From Adiantum capillus-veneris (lineage: Eukaryota > Streptophyta > Polypodiopsida > Polypodiales > Pteridaceae), in the NCBI GenBank assembly GCA_014529385.2, contig CM043944.1, forward strand, positions 77,891,884 to 77,955,883: a DNA stretch of 64,000 nucleotides. The letters are read 5' to 3'. Of this stretch, positions 44,156 through 59,433 are shown piece by piece. The notes under the pieces were generated by a model. That model made no database searches. It had not been told where the DNA came from and worked only from the letters and a program-made list of their open reading frames with translations. Each line of letters opens with the position of its first letter. The stretch's first letter is position 1. Both the position numbers and the translations under genes were made by a program.

Positions 44156-45540
44156 AAAAGTTCTATTGTGAATATGATTTTTGTTAGAGAATCTGTAAAT
44201 GATTCTAATTTTTTCACAAGTAGCAATAAAGGGAATCAAGAGGAATTAGACTTGTCTAATTTCCTAAATGGATTCCAAGATGTTTTCATTGATGACATCC
44301 CTAGTGAGCTATCTCCAAAAGGAGGGGATGATGACCATGCAAATAGAGCTCATGAGGAGATCATGAGGCAAGTTCATGAATTGGTGGAAAAATGGATGGG
44401 ACCTAGCTCCTCTCCATTCTGTTCACCAATACTTCTAGTGCAAAAGAAAGACGACACATATCACATGTGTGTCGACTATAGAGCACTAAATAAGATCACT
44501 ATCAAAAACAGATTTCATGTGCCATGGGCCACTCAAATTCTCTTGAGTACAAGCGACACCTCCATGTAATCTTTCAAGTTGTGAGAGAGAATAAGCTTTT
44601 CCTTAATCACAAGAAAACTGAAATTTTCCTACAAAGAGATTCAATATTTAGGTCACATTATCTCTAAAGATGGCACCTGTATGGATCCAACAAAGTTAGA
44701 GGTGATAAAAAGATGGCCTAATCCAAGAAATCTACAAGAGCTACGAATCTTTTTAGTTATGTGTGCATCCTATAGATACTTCATCAAAAAATTGTTGCTA
44801 ATAGCAGGCCCATTACATGACTTAACGAAAAGAACGTTAAGTATTCATGGATTGCAAAAGTGCAAGAAGCTTTTGAGAAGCTTAAGAAGAAGCTTATCTC
44901 TCAATGTGTTCTCACACTACTAGATCTCTCAAAGCCATTTTAGGTCCAATGTGATGCTTGTGGTGCTTGCCTTAGAGCTATTTTGCTTCAAGAAGGGCAT
45001 GCCGTAGTATATGAGAGTCAGAAAGTCAACTTCGATAAGCGAGTATTGGGCAAATACAAAAAAGAGCTACTAGCTGTTCTATATGCCCCAGACACGTGGA
45101 AACACTATCTCTTGGGAAATCCATGCATCCTACAAATGGATCACAAAGCCTCAAGAACTTCATGACGCAAACCAAGCTCTCCAACAAACAAATGAGGTGG
45201 GAAAATTTTACTTCGTAAGCTAAATTTCATATTGCTCACATTGTTGGCAAGCACAATCAAGTGGGCGATGCACTTTCACGATGGTCAAAGGTAAGTGTGG
45301 TGTCTATAGCAACTCACAATGATCTATCTTTTATGATATATGAGTATGCTATCGACCGAGACTTTAAGTACGTAATTACAGCCTTTGCATTAGGGAAGAA
45401 AAAAGAACCATTCACCTTGGAGGATGGTTATCTTCCAAATGGCAATAGGCTATGTGTTACTCACCCATACAATAAGAAAGTCATGTATGAAGCACGTGCT
45501 TCTCCTTATGTGGGGCAAAGAGCGATTCCATAATATAATC
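44156..45540 (+). pseudogene. B-plus RT with its core deleted, and RNase H
   Basis: The frame reads MKSSIVNMIFVRESV, FLNGFQDVFIDDIPSELSP, SPILLVQKKDDTYHMC, DYRALNKITIKNRFHVP and then jumps to NSLEYKRHLHVIFQV. In B-minus about 95 residues lie between these points, including FSRIDLKSGYHQI and the catalytic FFDDIIIYS. RNase H (LQEGHAVVYESQK, YKKELLAVLYAPDTWKHYLLG) and the following hinge are in several frames with stops. Confidence 0.85.
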
Positions 45541-46640
45541 TTCGAGGAGTAGAATGTATTTATGTTGTTCTACCATGAAAAGTAAACATACCATGAAGAG
45601 TATGTTTCAAAATGTGTGGTATGCAAAAAGTCAAAATTTGACAGAGGGAAGCAACTTGGATTGTTTTAGTCTATAGGCTTAACAAGAAAACACACTCTAT
45701 GCCTGTCAAAAAGACTATTAAGGCACATCAAACGACAACCCTTTTCAGATCTCAAATTTTCAAGTATCATGGCTTGCCAACATACATAGTGTCGGACGAA
45801 GATCTTAGATTGACCAGTAATTTCTACAAGGGTCTCTTTGAGAACCTAGGAATTAGATTAAATTTCTCTTTTGGCCTATCATCCACAAATGTATGACCAA
45901 AGTGAAATAACTAATCTAACGATGCTTGATCTACTAAAAGCCTATGTCATGGAAGTAGATCAACGTTCTCAATGAGAGAAGTACCGACCTCTTATAGAGT
46001 ATGCATACAATGACAATGTACATACTTTTATGGGGAAAGCACCTTTCGAGGTTAAAGAGGGAAGATCCAAAAGTCCTTTACTACTTAAAGTACATGGGAA
46101 GATCTTCATTGCTGACGAATATAGCCGAAACTCACAAGAATCTTTTCCAAAGATTAAAGAGGTTATATCCATCTCATAGCAAAGGCAAAAAGGGTTGCTG
46201 CTAATAATTATAAAAGAGACTTAACCTTTAAGGAAAATGATTGGGTTTTGCTAAAGTTTCTCAAGGCTCATCTAAGGCATACTATGGGCAAGAATCCTAC
46301 GGGCCACCAAGATTATTATGCTAAACTAGCAAAGAGATACTATGGTTCTTTTTTTTAAATTCTTAAGCCAATCAATGAGATGGCGTATCGATTAAAGTTG
46401 CCCAACCATAGGCTCATGCACAATGTTTTCCATGAGAGCCTACGTAAGCCTCACAAAGGAGTGACACCAAAAGAAGCAATAGTTGCAGACCCTCCAAAAA
46501 TCGAAGATCAAGAAGAACTACTTCAAGCTGAGTCTATCCTATGACATGAAGACAATGTATTAAAAAACAATAAGATTATCCGATGATATCTTATTAACTT
46601 TAAGTATTATCCTTTTAAAGATGCTAGAGGGATGCAAGGA
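45541..46640 (+). pseudogene. B-plus integrase and chromodomain remnant
   Basis: Core pieces are KTIKAHQTTTLFRSQIFKYHG and LPTYIVSDEDLRLTSNFYKG. The C-terminal domain shows FKENDWVLLKFLKAHLRHTMG, KLAKRYYGSFF and AYRLKLPNHRLMHNVFHESL, and after PPKIEDQEELLQAESIL comes a chromodomain-like YLINFKYYPFKDARGMQGTSL. Chromodomains guide integration to heterochromatin marks in chromoviruses. Many stops are present. Confidence 0.82.
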
Positions 46641-47057
46641 ACCTCACTTAAGGATAATATGAACCTTGTCAAATGCTTACAATACTACACTAGAGTAAGC
46701 AAATGAAAATGCTTTTTAAATGAACAATGCTTTTGTCTTATAAGACTCATTCTCTTTCTTTTATTGTGCATAAAATTTAAGAAGTATTTATGCTTAGGAT
46801 CATGTTTGTGGTGATGACATCTCCCAAACACCAAGTAGAACTTGTCACTCTACTTTGGAAGTATGATATGAACTAAAGAGCAGACATGCTTGCGGCAGCT
46901 AAGTCTTCCGAGCACCAAATGGATTAGTCATCCATTCTGGAATGATGTCGTAGGGTAAAAAGGGATCCTCTACCCACTAAGAAACATGGACTAATGACTA
47001 GGATTTATCTTCTCTACCTCATAGTCGAGGATGACTATGATTTCAAGAGAGAGGTAA
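46641..47057 (+). other. B-plus 3' untranslated region and polypurine tract
   Basis: AT-rich sequence with no gene. The purine run AAGAGAGAGG (47045-47054) precedes the LTR start TGTCATT. Confidence 0.7.
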
Positions 47058-48739
47058 TGTCATTAAAAAATAATATCTAACTTTACCGAATGATTTTCTC
47101 ATATTAAACTAATCATTTAATATGAGAAGATAAAAGAGGAAGAAGAGTTAGGATATAGATTTGTGCTTCTAAACCTATCTCAACAGGGGACCAAAAGGAG
47201 AAATAGTTGCATCTCAATAGGGATCCAAAAGGAGACGGTCTACTAAAGAGCAATGTGCAATAAGTGCTTCTGGACTTATCTCAGCAGGGGACCAAGAAGA
47301 GAGATGGTTACATATCTCAACAGGAGTCCAAAAGGAGGTAGTCTATCAAAGAGCAATGTGCATCTAATGGAGCTCACAAGGCCTTAGAGTTAGCTTCATT
47401 AAAGACCTCCATAGGTTATTGTTAAAAGTCCTTAGGCCTTAGGCAAGCTAGGGTTGTGCTTGAGGTGGGAACCCGGCCCAAGCTTCAGGTGCTTGTCATG
47501 CTTGGTGACTAAGGTGCTTGAGGTGCTTGCCATGCGTGATGAGTAAGGTGCTTGAGGTGTTTGTCGTGCTTACTGACTAGGGTGCTTGAGGTGCTTGTCG
47601 TGCTTGAGGTGCTTGTCATGCTTGATAAGGAAGGTGCTTGAGAAGCTTCCCATGCATGGGGGGTAAGGTGCTTGAGTAAAAAAGAGACCCTACAAAGCAG
47701 GGGGAAAGCCCCAAAGTTAGTGGAATCTTTGACTTAACCTCTCACTCACCCAAAGGGCACCCCCTTTCTCAAGGGGCACATGGACACATGTCAATCTCTC
47801 CCTATGCTTAGCCACATGGTGTGCTTGAATCCTATTCACTTGGCTAAAGAGGGGTCCGATGAGCTTCTAGTTCAATTCAACTCAAAGAGGTAAGGAGGAC
47901 ACTTGTCCTAATGCTACCCAATGTTGCTTGAAATGCATTATGCATGTGATTGGCTAGGCTTAGAGGGGTCCAATGAGCTTCAAGCTTGCACTACAAGGAG
48001 AGGTCGACCAAAGCAAGCAAAGGGTGTGCTTGGGGGTATACACTCTCTCACACACTCATTTTTCACACATTATCACTTGGTGAAAGTGCAAGAACTCCAT
48101 CTCCTTCTCCAAGATTGTTGAGAAGTTGAGAGCCACTCTTGGCTATGGAATGCAAATCCAACCAAGAGCCATGCTTCAATGCTTAAGCTTGCCATCTTCT
48201 CCATCTTCATTACTATGTTATTATGTATGCTAGCAAGAAGAGTGATGATAAGTGAGGAACTATTTCTTTCTCCTATGAATGATTCTTCTTCCTCTTCCCT
48301 ACCCTCACTCACCGCTAGCTCTCTCCACCTTCGAAGGTGTTTGAGGCCTTGGGACTGAGGCTGAGGATGGTTAATGCTTTTACAAAGTTTATGTTATGCT
48401 CGTGATGCATGAAGCTTTCCATCTTCATTCATCATCAAGGTCAAAAGGAACACAAAGATTGTATTATAGTAAGTCTCTCTTTATGGGAGAATCTATAATA
48501 CAAAATCCTATTGGAGAGGGGACCAACTCCATTTAAATCCGGTCCTCAACTGTTGTCAAGTTCTCTAAACTCTCTCTCTTGCAAAAGTATTGTTCATGCC
48601 AAGTTAATTAAGTATAATGGTTATGTTGCTACCACTAATTGAGTTCACCCTCTATGTTCTCATAGTAGTCTCATAAAAATGCTAACTCTAATTCTCTTAA
48701 TTTTGCTATTCTCGAAGTTCATAGGCCATTTCCATTACA
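47058..48739 (+). mobile_element. B-plus 3' LTR
   Basis: Starts TGTCATTAAAAAATAATATC and ends CCATTTCCATTACA. The CTTGAGGTGCTTG minisatellite here (about 47455-47640) has fewer units than in the 5' LTR. Confidence 0.88.
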
Positions 48740-48979
48740 TGTATGTACTCTTGTAAAAAAATCTCAGAAGAGTAGGGTAATACATGCGCTCTTCAACTCT
48801 TTAAGGTCCTATACCAATGTCCAACCTTCACGCTCACGGTCGAGCTTAAGGCCTTCCACTTATGTAGCTCATTGTGTGCTTCGAAGGAATCACATACGTG
48901 CTTATATATCTTCTAACGTCTTTATCACTTGCCACTGAATTTCTAGGTGATCTTGGCCACTTCTACCGCCTTGCTTCTA

Positions 48980-49032
<53 letters not shown>

Positions 49033-49495
49033 ATATGCTGCATATATTCTCCGTAATGGATTGGCTGATAGTTCGAGCAAACGCGAAATCCCCTAAATGA
49101 GGAGGTATAGTGGGTGTAGGCACTCTTGAAATGGGGACTTGGCATACACATAGTCCTTGGGTCCCATGCTTGGTATGGCATTGTGCCAAGCGATGGTTCA
49201 AAGTTCACAAGTGTGGCCCTAGGCATAGCGGATGCAAGATATGACATGTTATTGTTAATTGGCATGGCTCTAGTTAAAAAAGAGCTCTAATACTGTGATC
49301 ATGGAGCATAAGGCATTGGAATATTTGGGGGTGTAGGAATTGCATGAGCATGAGTGGAAACGGGTATATATGATTGACGCACACTTATAGGTACTGTTGT
49401 AGGCTCTATGGATGGTGCAATACTAACGATCGAGGTCATGGGTGTATCTTCCGTCATCATGCTCATCACTAGAGTAGGCTCGTCTCCAATAGAAA
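48740..49495 (-). pseudogene. A'' gag, middle part
   Basis: The frames read GDEPTLVMSMMTEDTPMTS, SAMPRATLVNFEPSLGTMPY and RVPTPTIPPHLGDF..ARTISQSITENI, parallel to A' gag at 37129-36755. A (CT)n tract (48984-49030) has expanded inside the coding sequence. Sequence at 48740-48790 continues exactly from 40246, across B-plus. Confidence 0.7.
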
Positions 49496-51600
<2,105 letters not shown>

Positions 51601-52390
51601 ATGTCAGTTAGAGATCTAGATTGTATTCCCAATTTTTTCATTAAGAAATACCCCTTCTAGGATTGGTGTGCTAGAGGTTTCCCTTGAAGGGGATGCATTG
51701 CAGCTCCGTATGGTTTGACTCTTAGTGATTGCTAACTCGAGAGAACTCGATTTCTCAATTGGTATGGCTATTGTCATAAGGGACTTTGCCTTCATTGCAT
51801 GGCATTTAACTACCATGTCTAAGCTTTTGATTTTCTTTTCTCTAGGCACTTGCATATAACGTTTGACTTCTTGCACTTCTACAAGACTCCCACCATCATC
51901 AGGTAATTGAACAAAGGGTGATAGCCTTGCAGGCACTGCAGTAAATGCCATGAGTAGGATACCCACATGGAAACTCTTTTGGAGTGTGGGGTCTATATAA
52001 GACATGAATGATGAACCTACTTCGTTTGCTTTACTAGCAGCATGTTCAAATTGAGTAGCTCTATAAAATGTTTCCATTAGCTGACTAGACACACTAGCAT
52101 CGGGCTCTAGGGGTCTAGGATAGGTACGTTTTGAGTTGGGTTCTCGAGGTTTGATGTAGGGTGTCCCTCCATCACGTCATAGTTAGAGGAAGAGTCACTA
52201 GGCGTGATGCGTGATGTGTGGGTCTTGGATCGCACTACCTTGGGTCCAGGCCGAAGGCTGGAAACCTAACATGATTGGATAGTGGATACCCGTGTAAACT
52301 AAAGCACGCTTTAACTGTTCAGACTCTAGTACACGACCATAAGATAGATACATGTGACTTTGGTATGCTGAAGGCGTCGGTAAGCACCCT
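51601..52390 (-). pseudogene. A'' gag N-terminus
   Basis: From 52092 the frame reads LMETFYRATQFEHAASKANE, SYIDPTLQKSFHVG, GGSLVEVQEVKRYMQVPREK, parallel to LKETFSRATRSEHGANDVNE in A'. The far N-terminus (HMYLSYGRVLESEQ) is at about 52350 in another frame. Confidence 0.7.
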
Positions 52391-53066
<676 letters not shown>

Positions 53067-53140
53067 GTGCATGCGTGTGCTCTCCCCCACCCACCCTACT
53101 GCCCTTCTGCTCTGTCGCAGCCCCCCCCCCCCCCCCCCCC

Positions 53141-53310
53141 TCGTGCCCTCCCCTGCTGCCCTGCCCCCTCACGCTCTCCCCTGCAGCCCCCCCTTCGCGC
53201 TCTCCCTTGCAGCCCTGCCCCCTCGCGTTTCCCCTGGCTGCCTTGCACCCTAGCGCTCCCCCCTACTACTACCCCGCCCCCTCGTGCTCTCCCTCTGTAG
53301 CCTTGTCCCC
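53141..53310. repeat. C-rich minisatellite, about six 28-bp units
   Basis: Units begin TCGTG, TCACG, TCGCG, TCGCG, TAGCG and TCGTG, each followed by a CTCTCCCCTGCAGCCCTGCCCC-like sequence with changes. A run of 20 C (53121-53140) precedes it. Confidence 0.8.
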
Positions 53311-53343
53311 CTTGCTGTCCCATATGTAGAGAGAAAAAAGGGG

Positions 53344-53456
<113 letters not shown>

Positions 53457-53691
53457 TTGAAAGAAAGTATGTAGAGAGAGAAAGTTGAAAGAAAATGCAT
53501 AGAGAGAGAAAGCCTACGTTCGTAGAGAGAGAAAATCTGCATGCGTAGAGAGAGAGGGGGGGGGGGGAGTTTGGCAGTGGATATCCACCCAGGTCCCCAT
53601 TTCCACCCCTCCCCCCCTCTTCCCTTTCCCCATTGTATCTTTTTCTTCACTTCATTCTATTTCTCTCCCTCTCCTTTTGCGGCCTTCAATC

Positions 53692-54629
53692 ATGAGGAAA
53701 CAAAATGGCAAGGATGACCCGATGGAGGATGCCATTCAAAAATGCAAAGAAGAAATGAGCTAGTCCATCAACAAGATCAATCGCCACCTCCTAGGTACCA
53801 TTAAGGCACTCGACGAGCGCGTGTCGGCATAGGAAAGCACAATACATACACTTGCGGATCGTGTGAAGGCCCAAGATAAGGAAATCGCACTACTCAAGAA
53901 AGAGCTTGCACAGGTGCGCTCATGTTGCCCTCATGGTGTGCCTAAAGCCTATTGGTTGGCCACCCCAAGGGGTCCAATAATAATTTAAGAGAGGGAGAGC
54001 TTCAACCCTCAGTGATTGAAGAGCTTAACACGATTAAAGAAGAAGTGCGGGCCATCAAAGAAGGTGAGGAACATCAAAAAGAAATGATGACCTTGTGGGT
54101 AGATGTCATCACAAGGACCCAACAAAAAGAAGAAGAGGCCGAGAAATGGATCGAGATTGTCAAGAAAGGAAAAGGCAAGGAAATAACCCCCACACCAACC
54201 ATCATTAACCTGACACTAGAAGAGGAGCAAAGGAGACGTGCGCGGGCCTTACATGTAAGGATATGTGGCCTCAAAGACCAAGATAACGTGGATGAAGAGG
54301 TGAAAGAACTCATGACTCTGGTGGGGGTTGACGAGCATACACATACGAGGGCTTGGAGAGTGGGAGATAAGAACAGTGGGAGCAACGGGGAAACCTCGAA
54401 GGAAAGGGCACTCATCCTCCGTTTCCCCTCCATGGAAGCGAAGAAGGACTCCTTGAAGAAGAGACCGACTCTAAAGAAAACTGGCATCTTTCTTGGAGAT
54501 GACCTCACCCTCTCGCAGATTGCTCATATGCAAGAGGTAATGCCGGAAATTAGAGCAACAAGGGAGAAAGGGAAGATTTATTTTTACAGGGATGGAAGGG
54601 TGGTGATATTGGAGTGGCGCTCCGCATGA
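53692..54629 (+). pseudogene. LINE ORF1 protein
   Basis: The ATG at 53692 gives MRKQNGKDDPMEDAIQKCKEE, two in-frame TAG codons, then a heptad-rich segment (LADRVKAQDKEIALLKKELAQ). After a frameshift the 225-codon frame 53952-54629 continues the coiled coil, then a basic KKGKGKEI segment and a folded domain with ARALHVRICGLKD, TRAWRVG, ALILRFPSMEAKKD and KTGIFLGDDLT, resembling the RNA-binding half of LINE ORF1 proteins. It would coat the element RNA. Confidence 0.65.
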
Positions 54630-54672
54630 CGATGGGAGACCTATGGGACCACACTAAAGATGGCAACCTAGA

Positions 54673-55440
54673 ATTGTAATGGGTCACTCCGTCTGGATGT
54701 AGGTGCCTTTGAGGAAAGTTTCACTGGGAGGGACATCATTTTCTATTCTGAGACGCATCAAGATCCTGGGAAATCCATGCCACAGCTGAGCGGATATAGA
54801 TGGGAGGCAGCCTGCAGACAAGACACAAGATCGGAGCATTGAGGACGGGGCTCAGGGGGAGTGGCAGTTTTATTCAGGAGGGAGGAGTTGCAGCCATTGA
54901 TATATATAGCACACAAGGATGAGCAGGCTAGGTACATGTGGGTGAGGCTAAGGGAAGAGACATGCAGATACCTCTACATTGCTATTTGTTGCTTTCCTCC
55001 TAATACGTTAGTATATGCATCACCTAGAGGACAATCCCCCTTTGCTATTTTGGATAAAGACACATGGGAGTTTTCCAAGGATGATGACATTATCATACTA
55101 GGGGACTTCAATGCTAGGACTGCCCATCACCATACAATATTTTATGATACTTCCAAGGAGATGCTTAGGGAGCTGGACGTCAGAGAGATGGGCTTATCCA
55201 GACTATCACAAGATGAGGAGTACACTGAGTACGGTAGATACTTGGAACTGCACATAGATTTGGCATTTTGAATGGCCTACAAAGATTTTTGACAGTTGGA
55301 GGTTTTACATGCTTTCCACATCGACATGGTGCTGGTACACTGGATTATGTTATAGCCCAGCAAGGTCTCATTCCATTCTTTTAGGATTTCACGGTGGGCA
55401 CTAGGCCAGTTGGATTAGCAGTTGATCATGCTATTGTGTC
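54673..55440 (+). pseudogene. LINE APE-type endonuclease
   Basis: The frame shows the catalytic Glu block FYSETHQDPGKS, then GYRWEAACR, a TGA, GSGGVAVLFRRE, YLYIAICCFPPN, DIIILGDFNART and later LDYVIAQQG and AVDHAIV. These are the Glu, GDFN and C-terminal Asp-His elements that nick target DNA. There are stops, and a frameshift after 55270. Confidence 0.8.
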
Positions 55441-55678
55441 TTCGATTCTTACATTCTAGTTCAGCATAGCTTCATTAGGAGGGGTCCCCATGCACACTCG
55501 ATATACCTTCATGAGGGAGACGGATTATGTGTATATGGATGAGATATACCGTCAACAATGCACTCAGGAGCCGGGACGGCCACTAGATGAACTCACTTAG
55601 ATATTGACAGAGACGCTCCATGATGCAGCATCATAGGCATACCCCCACAGCCAATCTACACGAAGAAGATCTGGGAGC

Positions 55679-57306
55679 ATGCCCCAGCACAGATGGTATG
55701 ATGAGGAGTGTAAAGAGACGAGGCTCAAATTACAGAGGGAACTGCTCATGGGTATTACCACACATAGCCAGTCAAGGATTATCTTTCGCCGCCTAGTGCG
55801 ACGAAAGAAAAGGGCTTATCAATCTCAGCTAGAGCGGGATCTGTACCACCCATTTATGAGTCAAGACTCAGGTGAAGCATGGAGGCTATTCCGCGAGCAT
55901 TCACCACCACCAACGGTCACCTCCAGAGAGACATGGGGGGAATATGCCACATCTCTCTACACAGCATCAGGGCAACCACCTTTGCCGGACCCACTAGAGA
56001 CATGCCCGGAGACATGTACTTTCTTTACTGCTGAGAGGGTAAGGAAAGCCATTGAGATAGGATGAAGACAAGGAGAGCACATGATCATGATGGCCTGGTT
56101 GCAGAGCACTTCATCCATGCCATAGACATACTTGCAAAGCTTCTTGCTATGATGTTTAATCGAGCCATTTATGAAGGCTTCCCTGAGACTTGGAGTATGT
56201 CTACGATTGTGCCTATTTTCAAGTCAGGAGATCCATGATTCCTGGGAATTATCGCACCATCATGTTTGGTCACACATTGGCTAGGTTGTATGCATCCGTT
56301 CTTGAGAAGGAGCTGAGTAGATGGGCAAAGTGAGAGGGTATACGAGCACCAGGGCAAGCAGGATTCAGGAGAGGTTTCTCCACTCTTGACCAGATTCTGA
56401 CACTCAGAGCTATTATTGAGGAGAGTAGACACCATGGAAAGAGGATCTATTGTAGCTTTGTGGATTTCCGCAAAGCTTTTGACACAGTGCTGAGAGCTAG
56501 ACTTATATGCAGACTACAGGACATGGGTGTGCCTATAGAGCTGATATGGGGTATTCTAGCTTTATACAGGACAGTGATGGGGCGTGTACGCACTACTGAG
56601 GGAATGTCTGCATGGTCCACTCCATTATTGGAGTGAAGCAGGGATGCCCCCTATCTCCGACTTTTTTTGGGATGTAAGTGGATGAGTTTTCAAGCTATGT
56701 AGAGCGTCAGGGAGACATAGGGGCTCAGCTAGCAGGGACATGGATTTTGTTGTTACTATATGCTGATGATATTGTGTTGATTTCTGACTCTCCAAAGGGG
56801 ATGCAACGTCATTTATATGCTTTGCATACATTTGCTTGTGACGGGGGATTGTCTATCAACCTTGGGGAAACAAAGGTTATGGTGTATAACACCACACCAT
56901 AGTGGGTCAGGAGGTCAACACCCACATTTGCGTATGGCCAGGAGACTGTGGAGTACACAGATGCATATACCTATCTTGGGGTAGTTTCTGGTGGACCAGT
57001 GTTTTCAATGAGAGAGCATCAGAGACTAGACTGAGGAGAGCATATGCAGCCTTGGGAGGAATGGAGAGGATGTGTTCGCAGGTTCAGTTTCAGGAACCGC
57101 GAACAAAGCTCTGCCTTTTTGACACTCTAGTGACTTCAGCTATGCTCTACGGAGTTCAGGAATGGGGACCCTCAGTAAACCATCATGGGAGATTTGACAA
57201 CACATATGGATCGAGATATATGGAGAGGCCTTTGGTCTCTATGATCACTCAGATGATTTGGGCTAAGGCCTCAATGCCGCGCATGAGATTATCCGAGCCG
57301 AGCTAG
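55679..57306 (+). pseudogene. LINE reverse transcriptase
   Basis: MPQHRWYDEECKETRLKLQ starts the region before RT. The RT blocks are DHDGLVAEHFIHA, FPETWSMSTIVPIFKSG, PGQAGFRRGFSTLDQILTLR, VDFRKAFDTV, VKQGCPLSPTFFG, and the catalytic LLLYADDIVLISDS, then GLSINLGETKVMVYN and YTYLGVVSGG. Order and catalytic YADD are intact but the frame changes several times. Confidence 0.88.
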
Positions 57307-57310
57307 CGCG

Positions 57311-57350
<40 letters not shown>

Positions 57351-58370
57351 TTGTGGTTGAGGCATTGACTAGATCAATATCCTTTATCAACAGTTTATGG
57401 GATCTCCCCAGGGACAGATATGCTCGGCTTGCCCTGAAGTCATCTCAACAACTAGCACTACAAGGCGATACAACATGTTGGTATGGATAGATGACAGCAT
57501 GGTTTCAATCACATGGTTTCAGCATGGATAGATTGACTTCGTTTCAATACTCCCTGGATGCACCCTCCCTGTCTCTCACACGAATAGAGATCATCAGACT
57601 CATACATCAGGATCTGATTCAACTAGATACCAAGAGCACATGGATACAGCCAACACAGGTGTTGGGTACGAAGATGGCCTTCTACAGATAGCATCTTCTC
57701 CAACTCACGGAGGACGGTTTTGTGACTAGGCTTGCATACATGGATACACACTTATCTCATGGGGTACGATGCACTATTGGGTAGATATGCGCATCCTCAC
57801 ATCAACTCCAGATCAAGATTGGCCGATTTTGAGGGATACCAGCAGGGGCCAGGATATGTCACCTATGTCACTAAGAACCAGAGACAAAGCTGCACTACAC
57901 ATGTCATTGCCCGGCGTACTATGAGATACGCGGCCGCTTCCACTGTCTGTTTAGAGAGAGTTTCAGACCATTTTCTAGAGTCATGAGATACAAGGATCAG
58001 AGATGTCTCGGAGTGTTCCTGCTAGAGCTACATAGACTTAGGGAGAGCTTGCTGAGGACAAGAGGGGAGAGATAGTTGTATAGACAAGCCATAGATTTCT
58101 TTACACAAGCCAGGGGAGAGCCAAAGGAGCAGTCACCATAGTAGATCTTAGAGCCCACCCACACTAGAGGTACGTTGATTGATCGAGCCTTTGAGCTAGG
58201 TAGATCCAGACACACACGACCTCGAGGGGTCTCCACCATCGACGAAGGCTGCAAAAGAAGATACAAATCACTCTAGCTCGACATGCAAGACGCCCAAACA
58301 GAGTACTGACCATGGAGGATGTTGATGAGATTCGACAGCGACCGATGAGAAATTTTATTTAAACCCACCA
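57351..58370 (+). pseudogene. LINE ORF2 C-terminal region
   Basis: Broken frames follow the 40-C run. Pieces such as AHPHINSRSRLADFEGYQQG and TRPRGVSTIDEGCKRRYK are open. No clear zinc knuckle or RNase H was identified. The reading ends near 58360 before the second C run. Confidence 0.5.
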
Positions 58371-58595
58371 ACAAACCCCCCCCCCCCCCCCCCCCCCCCC
58401 TCCAAATATCGTTTCAATTTCAAATCAGCTTCAGATCCATTTCCTTAGTGTTTTTAATGTTAGCTCTTTGTACTTTCTGTATACTCAGACATGATATCAG
58501 ATTCAAGAATTGTAACTTTTTGGTCTCATAGATCGTTTTGACCTTTTGAAGATGTTAATATAACATTTCATTTCATTTCATTTCTCACACACACA

Positions 58596-58598
<3 letters not shown>

Positions 58599-58658
<60 letters not shown>

Positions 58659-58677
58659 ACACACACACACACACACA
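58599..58677. repeat. (CT)n-(CA)n compound microsatellite
   Basis: CT to 58656, then CA to 58677. It corresponds to the GT/GA tract of family A LTRs on the minus strand. Confidence 0.95.
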
Positions 58678-58963
58678 GCAAGAGGACAAGGAAAGAGGTA
58701 AGAAGACCAAGAGCACTCTACATTGATACCTTTAAGAATGAGAAAGTTTTAGGTTTACAAAGGCTTATTGATGGGTCAGTCCCTTTCACACACATGCATC
58801 CACACTTGGTCGATCAAAACATATCAACCTATTCTGGTAAATTTTATGGTGCGCCTCTCATCAGCGATCACTCAATCACCTACCATGCACATACCAAACT
58901 GACAAGCCCGACCCATAACTAAAAATACTCAAAATAAGAGTTAATTACAATCATGGGCTAACA
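58599..58963 (-). mobile_element. Family A-type LTR fragment
   Basis: On the minus strand it starts TGTTAGCCCATG at 58963 and shows GGTCGGGCTTGTC, GATTGAGTGATCGCTGATGAGAGGCGCAC, CCAAGTGTGGATGC and the GT/GA tract in the order of the element A LTR. It is cut after the GA tract, where the LINE tail begins. Confidence 0.7.
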
Positions 58964-59420
58964 CCTCTCAGAAGCTTGAAGCTTCTTCGAAAGTCAAATT
59001 GTTCTATTTAGTTCAACCTTGTTGAAAGTGGACAAAAGGACAAAAACTTATCCCCAACACACAAGCAAGAGACCATGAATCTCAATGTAGATAGGAAACA
59101 AATCTCTTCATTGAACTCTCCTTGCAACCAAGAGCAACATTCCCTTCTTACACACTTGTCTGCCATGCCTATACCTTGAACAACAAAGAAGCATTGCTTG
59201 TAACGTTGCACCTTGGGTTTTCTCTCACAAGCACAACCACTCTACCTGTAAGACCTAGGGTAACTGAACTTGGGATCCTCCTCCCTACCGCCCCTTATAT
59301 AGGCTAGCTCCTAGCACTTGCCCTAAGCAGATCCCCAGTCCGCACTGGTCCAGCCGGCCCTTGGCCTAGGTCCCTGACCCCCTAGGTTGGGCCTTGCCCC
59401 GTAGGACCCTTGTCCTGACA
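58964..59420 (-). mobile_element. Element E 3' LTR
   Basis: The minus strand reads TGTCAGGACAAGGG just after the purine tract AAGGGGGGAG (59433-59424). A TATATAAGG box lies at 59301-59293. The lower boundary is set by the A-type fragment and is approximate. Confidence 0.65.
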
Positions 59421-59433
59421 TTACTCCCCCCTT

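Larger units (their letters stand above)
40247..48739 (+). mobile_element. Element B-plus: chromovirus-type gypsy element with both LTRs
   Basis: LTRs at 40247-41957 and 47058-48739, a decayed initiator tRNA-Met primer site, gag, protease, deleted RT, RNase H, integrase with chromodomain remnant, and a polypurine tract. The duplication TGTAT is at 40242-40246 and 48740-48744; the first LTR seems to have lost one T at the joint. The rebuilt site CCCTCTTGTATGTACTCTTG matches the homologous A' gag sequence CCCTCTCGTATGTATTCTTT, which confirms the insertion. Confidence 0.9.
53692..58370 (+). mobile_element. LINE (non-LTR retrotransposon), near full length but broken
   Basis: ORF1 with coiled-coil start, an APE-type endonuclease, a reverse transcriptase and a C-terminal region follow in order. 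Many stops and shifts occur. Homopolymer C runs of 40 (57311-57350) and 25 (58376-58400) interrupt or follow the coding part. The 3' end near 58580 carries a short ATTTC repeat, a possible tail. I did not assign a clade. Confidence 0.8.
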
